A stretch of 64,000 nt of DNA. Origin: Torymus aiolomorphi (lineage: Eukaryota > Arthropoda > Insecta > Hymenoptera > Torymidae). Position 1 is the first letter of the stretch. Each line of letters opens with the position of its first letter. Under the pieces are notes generated by a model. It had not been told where the DNA came from. It did not search any database and was given only the letters and a program-made list of their open reading frames with translations. The position numbers and the translations under genes are program-made. The DNA lies in contig CM070876.1 of NCBI GenBank assembly GCA_036365515.1, positions 132,520,394 through 132,584,393 of the forward strand, given 5' to 3'. Shown here piece by piece: positions 47,133 to 58,620 of the stretch.

Positions 47133-48116
47133 CACAGTGTTCTATTTTGAAAAAAAATGGACAAAATGAAATATCTCGCGAACGGATATCGATAGCCGGA
47201 TGAATCCAACTGCATTTTAAAGTTGAAGTAATGTACGATAAAGGAAAAATAGTCCAGTACTGATCATTTGACTCTGTGACCTTGGAAATGAAAAATGAAA
47301 GTCGAATAAAAAACGTATTTTCGGCTTTTTCATTGAAGACTTTCTGGCTATCAATTTTTTCGATCAAAAAAATATGTACTTCTGTAGTGTTCGATGCAAG
47401 GAATCTGAATTTGATGTCAGAATTGTCCTATCGCACACCAATTTGTTTTTAAATCTGAAAACTCCATAAAAAATACGAAAAATTCACCCTGAAAAAATGG
47501 AGCATTATTGTGTAATTTCGACTTCAAATTCGGATTCAGCGAATCAAAATACATGGGTACATAAATACAAGTACACAAATTTGTAGGTGCATATATGAAT
47601 TATTAAAATTTAAGGGTTATTAAAAAATGGCATTTTTTACAATATTTTCATGCTCTTTAATAAAATTATTAAATACAAGCGTTTGTGTACCCATGTATTA
47701 TGATAAGCTGAATCCAAATCCGAAGTTGAAATTACTCAATAATATTCCATTTCTTCCAGGGTGAATTTTTCGTATTTTTTATGGAGTTTTCAGCTTTAAA
47801 AACAAATTGGTGTGTGATAGGACAATTCTGACATCAAATTCGGATTCCTTGCATCAAACACTACAGGAGCACATATTTTTTTGATCGAAAAAATTGATAG
47901 TCACAAAGTCTACAATGAAAAAGCCGAAAATTCGTTATTTATTCGACTTTCATTTTTCATTTCTAAGGTCACAGGGTTAAATGATCAGTACTGGACTATT
48001 TTTTGTTTATTTTACATTACTTCAACTTTAAAATGCAGTTAGATTCATCTGGCTATCGATATCCGTTCGCGAGATATTTCATATTGTCCATTTTTTTTTC
48101 AAAATAGAACAGTGTG
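47133..48116. mobile_element. Foldback element FB3: 984-bp near-perfect palindrome, 5-bp target duplication
   Basis: The ends are CACAGTGTTCTATTTTGAAA and the complement of TTTTCAAAATAGAACAGTGTG. The arms, about 47133-47570 and 47670-48116, pair with few differences. CGGCG lies directly on both sides (47128-47132, 48117-48121). The other arm of the host palindrome, near 40445, has a single CGGCG and no insert. It has no coding capacity. The superfamily is not determined; a 5-bp duplication with CACAGTG ends does not fit one that I can name safely. Confidence 0.88.
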
Positions 48117-48440
48117 CGGCGTAGCGCACAAAGCACGCGCGGCGACTCGCTGCCGACTTTTAAATGTTATTACTTATGAACCCTTCATTTTTCCAACTTG
48201 AAATTTTTGGGTTTCGAAGATGAAACCTTGTGCTTCGAATGAAAAAATTTATTTAAAAAAAAAATAGTATTCTTTTAGAAAAATCGGCCAGAAGTTTCAA
48301 CTCAAGTTTCTGACCGCATAAAAGCATTTCAGAGAATAAACAATAGCACCACTGGAAAGAGGGGAAAAATCTATCGATATATGTTCTTTGTTTTTTTTTC
48401 CAAGAGACTCAGCATATGATTATGAGAGAGTTGAAAAAAG

Positions 48441-49514
48441 CGCAAAGGGTAGTTGTTCCGATTAGCGTTTAAGGGAGCTTCCCGATTTGTCGCGATTTGT
48501 TGAACTCATTTAACAATGCACGAATGTCAAATTAATACATATTGATAGTTTAATTTTATTCTAAATACGGAAATATTTTTCTCTACAAAATATCAACTCT
48601 ATCGAAAGTTAGATTAAAAGTAAAAAAAATCATTTTTGCCTACATTTGTGTGCCCCAAGAGACGGCGATGAACGCAATTGTATTCCCCCAATTACTGTGT
48701 TTGTACACGTTTGTGAGCTCCCGATTAGTGTACTTTATCATCATAAGACATATCATTTTCAATATAATCAAATCTATAAATATACAAATTATGATAATAT
48801 ATTAGCGTTTCACATATTTATTACCAAAATATATTAATTTACCGGTGCTACATTTGGAAGTTCATTGATATATTTTGCATCGGCTTCTTATGCAATTTTC
48901 TTCTTTTTGAAATTAATTTTGAATTCACTTCCAAAATTTATTGCCAGTAAAAGTATAATTTAATAAAAAGAAGGTTATAACACACTTTTCTATAATGTGG
49001 TGAAATATTTCTACACGAAAAAATGTAGTTTGTACAATCACTTTTGAGCGACGTATAACCTAACAAACGTTATGTTTACGCTCTATCGGCACGCACAAAT
49101 GCTTATTGCGTGCGGTATTACTGGACAAAGTCATTTAAAATATGAGAAATATCTTGAAATTTTTTATAAATGGTTACTGTGTAAGTGTGAAAGTAGTTTT
49201 ATACATGTAACCACTTTTTACTTTTTATATTTCAAATTACTATTATACATTATCTTTTCTTATAAAAATATTGTTGTTTCTTAGCACCTTCGAATAAGAA
49301 AAAGTAATCAATCTTTCCAAATCACATGTTGTACTTCTTAAAGCATTATCGCAATCTTAGTACTGACTAAAAAAGTTTGACACTTAAATCTTATAAAAGC
49401 TAAATAGATTAATTTTTGAAATTATTTCAATGTTGTCTTCGTATCAGCTTATTTGTATGACGCGTTCTCGGACGCGTTTAAATAACAGAGAACACAAATA
49501 GGGACAGGTACACA
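48441..49514. other. Right-arm insert, unassigned
   Basis: It has no counterpart in the left arm, where about 25 bp occupies the same place. It is AT-rich with one open frame of 63 codons (48646-48837) without a known domain. No TIR or LTR was recognised. Confidence 0.45.
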
Positions 49515-49737
49515 AATCGGGGCTCGCTGGCTGGTTTCTAGCGGATCTCGTATATTGTGGCCCAGCCGAATCTCGCAAGTTGTGCTGGCCGAGCCGCCTT
49601 GTACCTACTCCAGGTGGTAGAGACTTTGAGGTTAAAAAACAATATCCAGTCATTTTTTTTCTTGCGATATCTCATTGGGACAGTTTATCTCAACGTTCTC
49701 TATATAATACATGTTATTCAGAGATTCAAAAGTGGGT

Positions 49738-50812
49738 TTAAGACACAGTATATCGCCCTGGGGGGGCTTTTCCGGAAAAGCTATTACGTTCATAATTTTT
49801 TTCTAAGCATTTGGGGACTTTATCTACCAGAAACAGTCGAAACATTTTTCCGAGCGACGTAATTGCGGTTCTGGGAATTTTTTTCCCGTTTACGACACAG
49901 TATAACGTCCTCAGGAGGATTTTCCGGAAAAGCGATTTCGTTCATAATTTTTTTCTAAGCATTTGGGGCCTGTATCTACAAGAAACCGTCGAAACATTTT
50001 TCCGAGCGACGTAATTACGGCTCTGGGAATTTTTTTTTGGGTTTAAGACACAGTATATCGCCCTGGGGGGGCTTTTCCGGAAAAGCTATTTCGTATATAA
50101 TTCTTTTCTAAGCATTTGGATACGTTATCTACAAGAAACCGTTGAAACATTTTTCCGAACGACCTTATTGCGGCTTTGGGAATTTTTTTCATGTTTAAGA
50201 CACAGTATATTGCCCTGGGGGGCTTTTCCGGAAAAGCTATTTCATTTATAATTTTTTTCTAAGCATTTGGGGACTTGATCTACAAGAAACCGTGAAAGAT
50301 TTTTCCGAACGAAGTAATTGCGGCTCTGGGAATTCTTTTTCGTGTTTAAGATACAGTATATCGCCCTCGGAGGACTTTTCCGGAAAAGCCATTTCGTTCA
50401 TAATTTTTATCTAAGCATTTGGGCGCTTTGTCTACAAGAAACCGACGAAACATTTTTTCGAACGACGTAATTGCTGCTTTGGGAATTTTTTTTTCGTGTT
50501 TAAGACACATTATATCGACCTGGGAGGGCTTTTCCCGAAAACCTATTTCGTTCATAATTTTTTTCTAAGGATTTCGAAACGTAATCTACAAGAAACCGTC
50601 GAAACATTTTTCCGAACGACCTAATTGCGGCTCTGGGAATTTTTTTTCCCGTTTTTGACACTGTATATCCCCGTCAAGGGGTTTTCCGGAAAAGTGATTT
50701 CCTTCATAATTTTTTTTTAGGTCGTGTGGGACCTTTCCTTCAAGTACCAGTAGCAAAATTTTTCCTACCGAAGTTATTGCGACTGTAGTATTGGGAATTT
50801 TAGTTTTCGTGT
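49738..50812 (-). repeat. Satellite 1, second array in opposite orientation
   Basis: About seven monomers of the 22-29 kb satellite on the minus strand (GGCTTTTCCGGAAAAGC, AATTTTTTTCTAAGCATTTG, AGAAACCGTCGAAACATTTT). The last one or two, 50650-50812, are diverged and use the variant text (AAGTACCAGTAG) seen at the decayed end of the first array. Confidence 0.93.
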
Positions 50813-50984
50813 GTGTCGCTATGGGAAAATTGACTTGTCTGTAAGGGTGGTTTTGGGGTTGGTTTATGGGGGTGGCGAAGTGCTAAATTAGTTTTTACAC
50901 GGTTTTTGGTCCATTCCTACCCTGTTTTATGGTTTTAAACCGGTTATAATGTAAATCGAAAATTTTAGTTTTTTCGTTCACTGT
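50813..50984. other. Junction between satellite 1 and satellite 2
   Basis: G/T-rich DNA (GGTTTTGGGGTTGGTTTATG) without clear monomer of either satellite. Confidence 0.5.
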
Positions 50985-53900
50985 GAGCGTTCGGAATTTC
51001 AAACACATAAATTATTGACGATCTCAAAAACGGCGGAGTTAGAATTATTTTAGTGATTTTTTGGTATGTAAGGGGGTTTCCGCGGTGCTTTGGGCGTTGC
51101 CAAATTTGTTATAGATATCTTGTATCCTAGAATTCGTATTCCGGCAATAAAATTATTGGCGATCTCAAAAACGGCGTAGTTATAATTTTTTTAGCGTTTT
51201 TTGGGTATGTAAGAGGTAGTTTGAGAGTGTACCGCGGTGCTTTGGGCGTTGCCAATTTTTTTATAGTTATCTTGTACACTAGAATTCCTATTCTGGCAAT
51301 AAAATTATTGGCGATCTCAAAAACGGCGCAGTTATAATTTTTCTCACGATTTTTCGGTATGTAAGAGGTAGTTTGAGGGTGTACCGCGGTGATTTGGGCG
51401 TTGTCAATGTTTTTGTAGGTATTTTGTATGCTAGAATTCGTATTTCGGCAATAAAATTATTGGCGATGTCAATAGTGGCTGAATAAGAATTTTTTTGGCG
51501 ATTTTTGGTATGGAAAAGTTGGGCTGTCCCGCGGTGCTTTGAGCGTTGCCAATTTCTTTATAGATACCTTGTATCCTAGAATTCGTACTACGGCAATAAA
51601 ATTATTGGCGGTCTCAAAAACCGAGGAATTAGAATTTTTTTTGCGAATTTTCGGTATTTATGAGGTAGTTCGAGAATGTTCCGCTGTTTTTGGGCATTGC
51701 TAATTTTTTATAGATATCTTGTATTCTAGTATTCGTGTTCCGGCAATAAAATTATTGGGGTTCTTAAAAAAGGAGGAATTAGAATTTTTTTAGCGATTTT
51801 TCGGTATGTAAGGGGTAGTTTGAGGGTGTACCGCGCTCCTTTGCGTGTTGCCAATGTTTTTGTAGGTATCTTGTATCCTAGAATTTGTATTGCGGCAATA
51901 AAATTATTGGCGATTTCAAAAACGGCTCAGTTATAATTTTTTTAACGATTTTTCGGTATGTAAGAGGTAGTATGAGGGTGTTCCGCGGTGCTTTGGGCGT
52001 TGCCAATTTTTTTGTAGGTATCTTATATCCTAGAAATCGTATTCCGGCAATAAAATTTTTGACGATGTCAATAGTGGCGGAATAAGAATTTTTTTGGCGA
52101 TTTTTTGGTATGTAAGGGGTGTTCCGCGGTGCTTTGGGCGTTGCTAATTTGTTTGTAGGTATGTTGTATCCTAGAATTCGTATTCCTGCTATAAAATTAT
52201 TGGCGATCTCAAAAACGGCGCAGTTATAATATTTTTGTGGTGATTTTTCGGTATATAAGAGGTAGTTTGAGGTTGTTCCGCGGTGCTTTGGGTGTTGCCA
52301 ATGTTTTTGTAGTTATCTTGTATCCTAGAATTCGCATTCCGGCAATAAAATTATTGGCGATCTCAAAACCGGCGCAGTTATAATTTTTTTAACGATTTTT
52401 CGTTACGTAAGAGGTAGTTTGAGGGTGTTCCGCGGTATTTCGGGCGTTGCCAATTTTTTTGAGGGTATCTTGTTTCCTAGAATTCGTATTCCGGTAATAA
52501 AATTATTGGCAATATCATAAACGGCGCAGTTATAATATTTTTAATGATTTTTCGGTATGTATGGTGTAGTTTGAGAATGTTCCGCGGTGCTTTGGGCGTT
52601 GCCAATGTTTTTGTAGTTATCTTTTATCCTAGAATTCGTATTCCGGCAATAAAATTATTGGCGATCTCAAAAACGGCGCAGTTATAATTTTTTTAACGAT
52701 TTTTCGGTATATAAGAGGTAGTTTGAGGTTGTTCCGCGGTGCTTTGGGTGTTGCCAATGTTTTTGTAGTTATCTTGTATCGTAGAATTCGTATTCCGGCA
52801 TTAAACTTATTGGCGATCTCAAAAACGGCGCAGTTATAATTTTTTTAACGATTTTTCGGTATGTATGTGGTAGTTTGAGGGTGTTTCGCGGTGCTTTGGG
52901 CGTTGCCAAATTTTTTGGAGATATGTTTTCTTCTAGAATGCGTGTCCCGGCAAAAAAATTATTGTCGATCTCGAAGCGGCGGATTTAGATTTTTTTTGGC
53001 GATTTCTCGGTATCAAAGATGTAATTTGACGCTGTTCCGCGATGCTTTTGGCGTTGCCATTTTTTTTGTAGGTATCGTGTATCCTAGGTTTCGTTTTCTG
53101 GCAATAAAATTATTGGTAATCTCAAAAACGGCGCAGTTATAATTTTTTTAACGATTTTTCGGTATGTAAGAGGTAGTTTGAGGGTGTTCCGCGGTGCTTT
53201 GGGTGTTGCCAATGTGTTGTAGTTATCTTGTATCGTAGAATTCGTATTCCGGCATTAAACTGATTGGCGATCTCAAAAACGGGGCAGTTATAATTTTTTT
53301 AACGATTTTTCGCTATGCAAGAGGTAGTTTGAGGGTGTTCCGCTATGCTTTGGGCGTTGCCAAATTTTTTGGAGATATCTTTTCTTCTAGAATGCGTATG
53401 CCGGCAAAAAAATTATTGTCGATCTCAAAGCGGCGGATTTAGAATTTTTTTATTGATTTTTCGGAATCAAAGGTGTAGTTTGAGGGTATTCCGCGGTGCT
53501 TTGGGCGTTGCCATTTTTTTTGTAGGTATCTTATATCCTAGAATTTGTATTCCGGCAATAAAATTATTGGCGGTTTCAAAAGTGACTGAATTAGAATTTT
53601 TTTAGCGAAATTTTGGTATGTAAGTGGTGTTCCACGGTGCTTTGGGCGTTGCCAAATTTTTTGGAGATATCATCTTCTAGAATTTGTATTCCGGGAATAA
53701 AATTATTGGCGATATCAAATCGGCGGATTTATATTTTTTTTGGCGATTTCTCGGTATCAAAGATGTAATTTGACGGTGTTCCGCGGTGCTTTTGGCGTTG
53801 CCATTGTTTTTGTAGGTATCATGTATCCTAGAATTCGTTTTCCGGCAATAAAATTATTGGTAATCTCAAAAACGGCCGAATTAGAATTTTTTTAGAGATT

Positions 53901-54340
53901 TTTCGGTTTGTAAGGTGTTGTTTGAGAATGTTCCGCGGTGTTTGCGGGGTTGCTAATTTTTTTGTAGTTCTGCAGGCTTTAGAATATATTCCGGGAACAA
54001 AATTATTGGCGATCTCGAAAACGGAGGAATTATAATTTTTTTAGCGATTTTTTGGTATGTAAAGGGTGTTCCGCGGTGCTTTGGGCGTTGCCAATTTTGT
54101 TGAAGGTATCTTGTATCTTAGAATTCGTATTCCGGCAATAAAATTATTGACGATCTCAAAATGGAGGAATTAGAATTTTTTAGCGGTTTTTCGGTATGTA
54201 AGGGGTATTTTGAAGGTGTGCCGCGGTGCTTGCAGGGTTGCTAATTTTTTTGTAGCTCTCCTACAGGCTCAAGAATATATTTCGGGAACAAAATTATTTT
54301 TCGATCTCAAAAGCGGCGGAATTAGATTTTTTTTGTTTTT
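50985..54340. repeat. Satellite 2 array, ~150-bp monomer, about 23 copies
   Basis: Each monomer has TTCCGCGGTGCTTTGGGCGT, TTGCCAATTTTTTTGTAGG, TATCCTAGAATTCGTATTCC, GGCAATAAAATTATTGGCGA (dyad CAATAA-AA-TTATTG) and ATCTCAAAAACGGCG. Anchor positions (dyad) near 51144, 51296, 51450, 51594, 51745, 51895 give 144-154 bp spacing. Copies differ by point changes and small deletions. Open frames such as 52891-53142 and 53345-53605 are products of the repeat. Confidence 0.95.
52770..53580. repeat. Higher-order repeat in satellite 2 (three-monomer unit, ~455 bp)
   Basis: Two variant monomers occur in the same order twice. The variant with GGCATTAAACT lies at about 52793 and 53249. The variant with TTTTCTTCTAGAATGCGT then GGCAAAAAAATTATTGTCGA lies at about 52926-52965 and 53380-53419. 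The offset is about 455 bp, three monomers. Confidence 0.8.
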
Positions 54341-54986
54341 TTGCCACGACAAAGTGGGGTGTTAGGGGGTAATTTTTTGTTGTTTTTTATTTTTTTGCAC
54401 TTTTACTTATTGTTTACTGCATTTTTGTTGCTGTAAAATCGATTCCGGACGGAAATCATAATTTTTTGGAAGTTTGTATTTTCGCTGGAGTCACAACTTG
54501 CAAACTTCGACCACATATAAATATTTGTATGCAGAAAAGCTTTTAAAAGTTGAGCCAAGATTAAAATTATTTTTATGATATGTTTTAGTCTTTTTAAAAA
54601 TTACTGCTTGATAATTATAGTTTGCTTATAATTTAGGTTATTTATGTTTGCGTATTTAGGCATGTCATATTATATTTCATTTGTGCTTCCTCCTAAATAC
54701 TTATTCTTATGTAAATATTTTCCTCGTTTCTATTTATACATATGAATAAGCGATTATTTGTAAGCCCATCTTGTAATCATAGATAAAAATAGCAAATTTC
54801 ACGGAGAAAAATATCCCTGCAAAGATAACGCGAGTGAGCCTGGAGTCCACGACTGTCTAAAAACAGATCAGTTAGTCAGTATATTTTTGTCAATGCTGTT
54901 GCGAGATACACGTTATTGTGAGCCCGCCATTTGTTTTTTTCCTACAATACCATTTATTATTTTATAAAAATTAAATAATAAAAAAT
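54341..54986. other. AT-rich spacer before the pogo-type transposase
   Basis: No gene. CACGGAGAAAAATATCC near 54802 resembles the CACGG-type termini seen elsewhere, but no partner end was found. Confidence 0.45.
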
Positions 54987-56762
54987 ATGAAGGTGAATCC
55001 TATCAACGTCATAAATTTAATATTGACAGCATTCGCAGGGTTTCAGATACCAGAAAGTCCTGTTAATGAGGTTGAAATCGATCTAGCTGAAAAATTCGAA
55101 AACATTTTATACGACAGTATGAGTGATGTTAATGCGATTGAAGCAATGGAAGAAGAAACATTATATTTTCAAGAGCAATTTAAAAATTATGAAGCACAAG
55201 CAATTGAAGATGACACAGTTTTCAAAGAAGAAAACGATTATGATATTTGTTCATACGATGATGAAGAGTTGAGTTTCGATTACAAAAAAAAGCAGTTGAA
55301 TATTGGAGATCAACTAAAAATAAGAAAAATCGTAGTATAGAAAGTGTTGAACATCAATTTAAATTAGTTAATTCAGTACAACAACTACGCCGATGGGCAA
55401 GCCAAACTACAAAGAAAAATTATATCAGATTTCTGAATTTATTTTAAGAAATCTCAAAGAATCTATCGAAGCTGGTCATATGATTCACAATATTGATATA
55501 CGTAGGTGGGCTTTAGAAGCTAAAAAAAGTTTGGAATTTAATAATGTTAGATTCAAAGCATCTGATTTCTGGCTGCGAAAATTTAAGAAAGCTCACAGAA
55601 TTGTTAGTAGAAAAATTAACAAGTTTATAACAAAAAAAAAAACTGTTGAAGACAAGGAAACTATAAATCAAGAATCTAGTAAAAGACGTCAAACCACTGA
55701 TTTCAGAATTTGGAATTGAAAATACCTACAACGCTGATCAAAGTGGTTTTCAATTAGAATTACATTCTGGACGTACATCAGCAGAAGAAGGAACAAAGAC
55801 TGTCGAATGTGTTGTGCAATCTGTTTCATCGACAACACATAATTATACAATATTACCTACACTTAATGCTGCTGGAAAATTGCTCTCTCCATTATTTGTA
55901 GTCTTAAAAGAGACTAAAGATGAATTCGGACCAATAATACAACATAATTTATTTCAGTCAGATAACGTATATTTGATGGCTTCTAAATCTGGCAAAATGA
56001 CATCAGATGAGTGAAATTAAATAAAGTGTACTTGTATTCGTAAACTTGTAGCTTATATCTATTTTAAAGATTTTACTTGTAAACTTTTAAATTCAGTAGA
56101 CTCATATTAAAAAAGATTTACAATTATTAGTAAATTATTTTTATAATAAGGTATTTTTATGTAAACTGCGAAAGTTATAAAAAAGTTTTTGTAAATTATT
56201 AATAAATTTCATTATTATTTATTTTTGTTAATTTGATTTCATTTAATAAATTGTTATCAAAATTAGTGATGTAATACAAATAGCAATAGTTTACTGTAAT
56301 GATCTGCGAAATTTATTTGTTTACAATTTATTTTCAGATCATTTTCAAAAATGGTTAAGGGATGTATTTTTTCCAAATGTTGGAAAAAATGGTTTGTTAT
56401 TGCTAGATTCTTGGAGTGGACATTGCACAGAATCAGTCAAAAGAGAAAAACCTGTTGATAAAAACATTAAACTTTTCAAAATTCCTAAAGGTACAACTGG
56501 AAAAATACAACCGCTGGATGTGTTTGGTTTTCGTATATGGAAACGTTTTGTAAGACACTTTTCCGATAGTGTAATTTTGTTAGATAAAGATATAAGTTTA
56601 CACGTACGAAATAATGTAATTAAATTACAATCTCTGGTGCACAATCAGTTATCTTCTCCTCGATACGTAAATTTGTTTAAATACTCTTGGTATAAAAGCG
56701 GTTATATCGATATTAAACCAAATGAATTTGTAAATCCGGTACCCTTTAGTTTTGCCCTTTAG
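54987..56762 (+). pseudogene. pogo/Tigger-type transposase (CENP-B HTH plus DDE), broken
   Basis: Start ATG 54987 with an acidic N-terminal region. Near 55275-55330, in a shifted frame, is FDYKKKAVEYWRS (psq-like HTH start). The frame 55393-55719 carries the CENP-B-type second HTH (IRRWALEAKKSLEF, KASDFWLRKFKKAHRIVSRK). After a frameshift near 55695 comes YNADQSGFQLELHSGRTSA (first catalytic Asp), then THNYTILPTLNAAGKLLSPL and VYLMASKSGKMTSD. A 331-bp insert follows, then LLLLDSWSGHC and GTTGKIQPLDVFGFRIWKRF (later catalytic positions). It is cut at about 56762. The family normally moves DNA between TA sites. No TIR was located. Confidence 0.85.
56009..56339. other. 331-bp insert in the transposase, bounded by TCAGAT direct repeats
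   Basis: TCAGAT occurs at 56003-56008 and 56334-56339, and the protein match resumes immediately after the second copy. The insert is AT-rich. It ends in TTATTTTCAG, so it looks like an intron at its 3' side, but no GT donor leaves the correct frame. No TIR. It may be an insertion or a decayed intron. Confidence 0.6.
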
Positions 56763-56869
56763 TTTTTTATCGTGAAAACGTTCAAGCGAGAAACGTCGCA
56801 GATAAAACTTTAGCTGAAAAAGTTGGGAGTTTAAATTAAAAGACGCTTCTTTTGGCGAAAAATCGGCTG

Positions 56870-57497
56870 CTTACGCTGGGACTAATACTCTGAAATTAAA
56901 ATCGAGATTTGGCATGGGTTGAAGAAGAAGAGAAAGCAAAATAAGGCTAAAAAATTGAGAATGGGTTTGAGGCAAAAGAAGAGAAAGCAAGTTTCCTTGA
57001 AAAGTATTAACAAAGCTGGTGCCTTTAAATCAGCACCTAGTAACTGTGCTCTAACAGTCATAAGATCAGCCTTGAAAAAAGCTCGGAGTGCTGTTAAAGA
57101 AGCTCGAGGTAAAAAGTTCAACGTAAAAATCCCCGTCCTGAAAAGGTTAAAATTCCACGCATTTTGCCAGTCCCCGTGAAAACAGGTGGTGTGGTGCAAT
57201 TTCTCATACCTTTATTTGCATGTTTGAGTGCAACTGGCGCTCTAGCGGGTGGGACTGTCGGAATAGTAAAAGCCGTAAACGACTGAAAAGCCGCTAAGAA
57301 GCAGTTGGAAGAAAATAAAAGGCATAATAAAACTATGGAAAGTGTAGCGTTGGGCAATAGCTTATATCTTAAACCATTCAAAGTAGGGTTAGGTCTTCAT
57401 TTAAAAAAAAAGTTCATGAAATTACCTCAGCGAGCACTTACCGATGCCGACATATTAAAATATCCAAAACTTTTAAAAATACCTAATTTTCGGGCAG
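56870..57497 (+). pseudogene. Polinton-type small basic virion-like protein, frameshifted
   Basis: The frame 56919-57179 is Lys/Arg-rich (MKKKRKQNKAKKL, then VIRSALKKARSAVKEARGKK). A shift near 57140 leads to another frame with PVKTGGVVQFLIPLFACL and a Gly/Ala-rich stretch, a stop at about 57282, then QLEENKRHNKTMESVALGNS. These are the basic and hydrophobic parts of the minor-virion (pX-like) protein family known from Polinton and adintovirus genomes. The end (LPQRALTDADILKYPKLLKI) is the usual entry to the protease gene. Frames are broken at least twice. Function is inferred only from family. Confidence 0.65.
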
Positions 57498-57499
57498 TA

Positions 57500-57984
57500 G
57501 GGTGACTACACCAGTATTGGAACAGTCACAAGTTAACGAATATTTTCTTTATATATATATATGAAAATATCAAGCTTTCTATGTATTGTTTATCTAACAT
57601 GGCGATAATTTTCGAATCCTTGAAAATTTTTATTTCATTTTATATAAAGATTCTGCATAAAAGAAATTATCTTGTTAAGAATAAAATCATAAAATCGCCG
57701 CTATTGAGTCTTTCTTCACTGGCGACGTATTCCTTCACTGGTGAAACGTATTTAGATACTAAGATTGCGTGTTCCTTTACTGGTTTTTAGGAGATATTTA
57801 CAGATTTTCATTAAATAAAATTTTTATTTTGATTCTTTATTCAAAATTTGTTCACCAACGTAAAGTTTGAACATTTTAGAATTAAATTTCAAAAGGGTTT
57901 TACTTTTAAACCATTTTTAAACCACTTAATTAAATAACAAAAGTTACAATTTCCTTATTCGTCCCTTCACTGGTGAAGTCACCC
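57500..57984. mobile_element. TA-flanked MITE (485 bp) inside the protease gene
   Basis: The ends GGGTGACTACACCAGTATTG and the complement of CTTCACTGGTGAAGTCACCC are inverted copies. TA lies at 57498-57499 and 57985-57986. The protein frame that stops at the left end resumes directly after the right TA, so the insertion is precise. CACTGGTGAA-like motifs recur inside (near 57718, 57739 and 57777). Confidence 0.85.
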
Positions 57985-57986
57985 TA

Positions 57987-58112
57987 TTTATGAGAAATGC
58001 ATTACCCGCTTCTGGACCGCGCTATAGTGAATCCGCTATAGTTAATCTTGATGACGCTAGCAGCCTTGGCACACACTGGGTTGCATATAGAAAAAGAGGC
58101 AAAAATGTTATT
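57987..58112 (+). pseudogene. Adenovirus-like cysteine protease, N-terminal fragment
   Basis: Directly after the MITE the frame gives FMRNALPASGPR, AIVNLDDASSLGTHWVAYRK, and stops resembling the family just after this. GTHWVAY holds the catalytic His of adenain-type (C5/C48-like) proteases. The Asp and Cys parts are missing, because unrelated DNA begins at about 58113. In the family the enzyme processes virion proteins. The fragment is short but the motif is distinctive. Confidence 0.75.

Positions 58113-58619
<507 letters not shown>

Positions 58620-58620
<1 letters not shown>

Larger units (their letters stand above)
39985..49650. repeat. Composite palindrome (~9.7 kb), palindromes inside a palindrome
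   Basis: Outer arms: 39985-40105 pairs with about 49515-49650 (CAACCTCAAAGTCTCTACC and counterpart). Next, 40140-40460 pairs with 48130-48440. Inner arms: about 41130-43260 pairs with 44160-46790, around a loop at about 43710. In addition, each half is itself palindromic. In the left half, 40150-41060 is inverted against 41150-41930. In the right half, 45690-46760 is inverted against 46780-48440. The arms differ by insertions: 42159-42492 on the left; 44909-45387, 46246-46447, 47133-48116 and 48441-49514 on the right. No domain is recognised. The paired 87-codon frames at 41157-41420 (-) and 46506-46769 (+) are mirror copies. Confidence 0.8.
56773..58112 (+). mobile_element. Polinton/adintovirus-type fragment, split by a MITE
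   Basis: Downstream of the transposase, in broken frames, is a protein with a basic segment, a Gly/Ala-rich hydrophobic segment and the motif RHNKTMESVALGNSLYLKPF. The start of an adenovirus-like cysteine protease follows. This pair is typical of Polinton (Maverick) and adintovirus-type elements of arthropods, by my knowledge of those families. No DNA polymerase, integrase or capsid gene is in the window. It is an old, inactive copy: frameshifts, stops, an inserted MITE, and loss of everything after the protease start. Confidence 0.7.
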
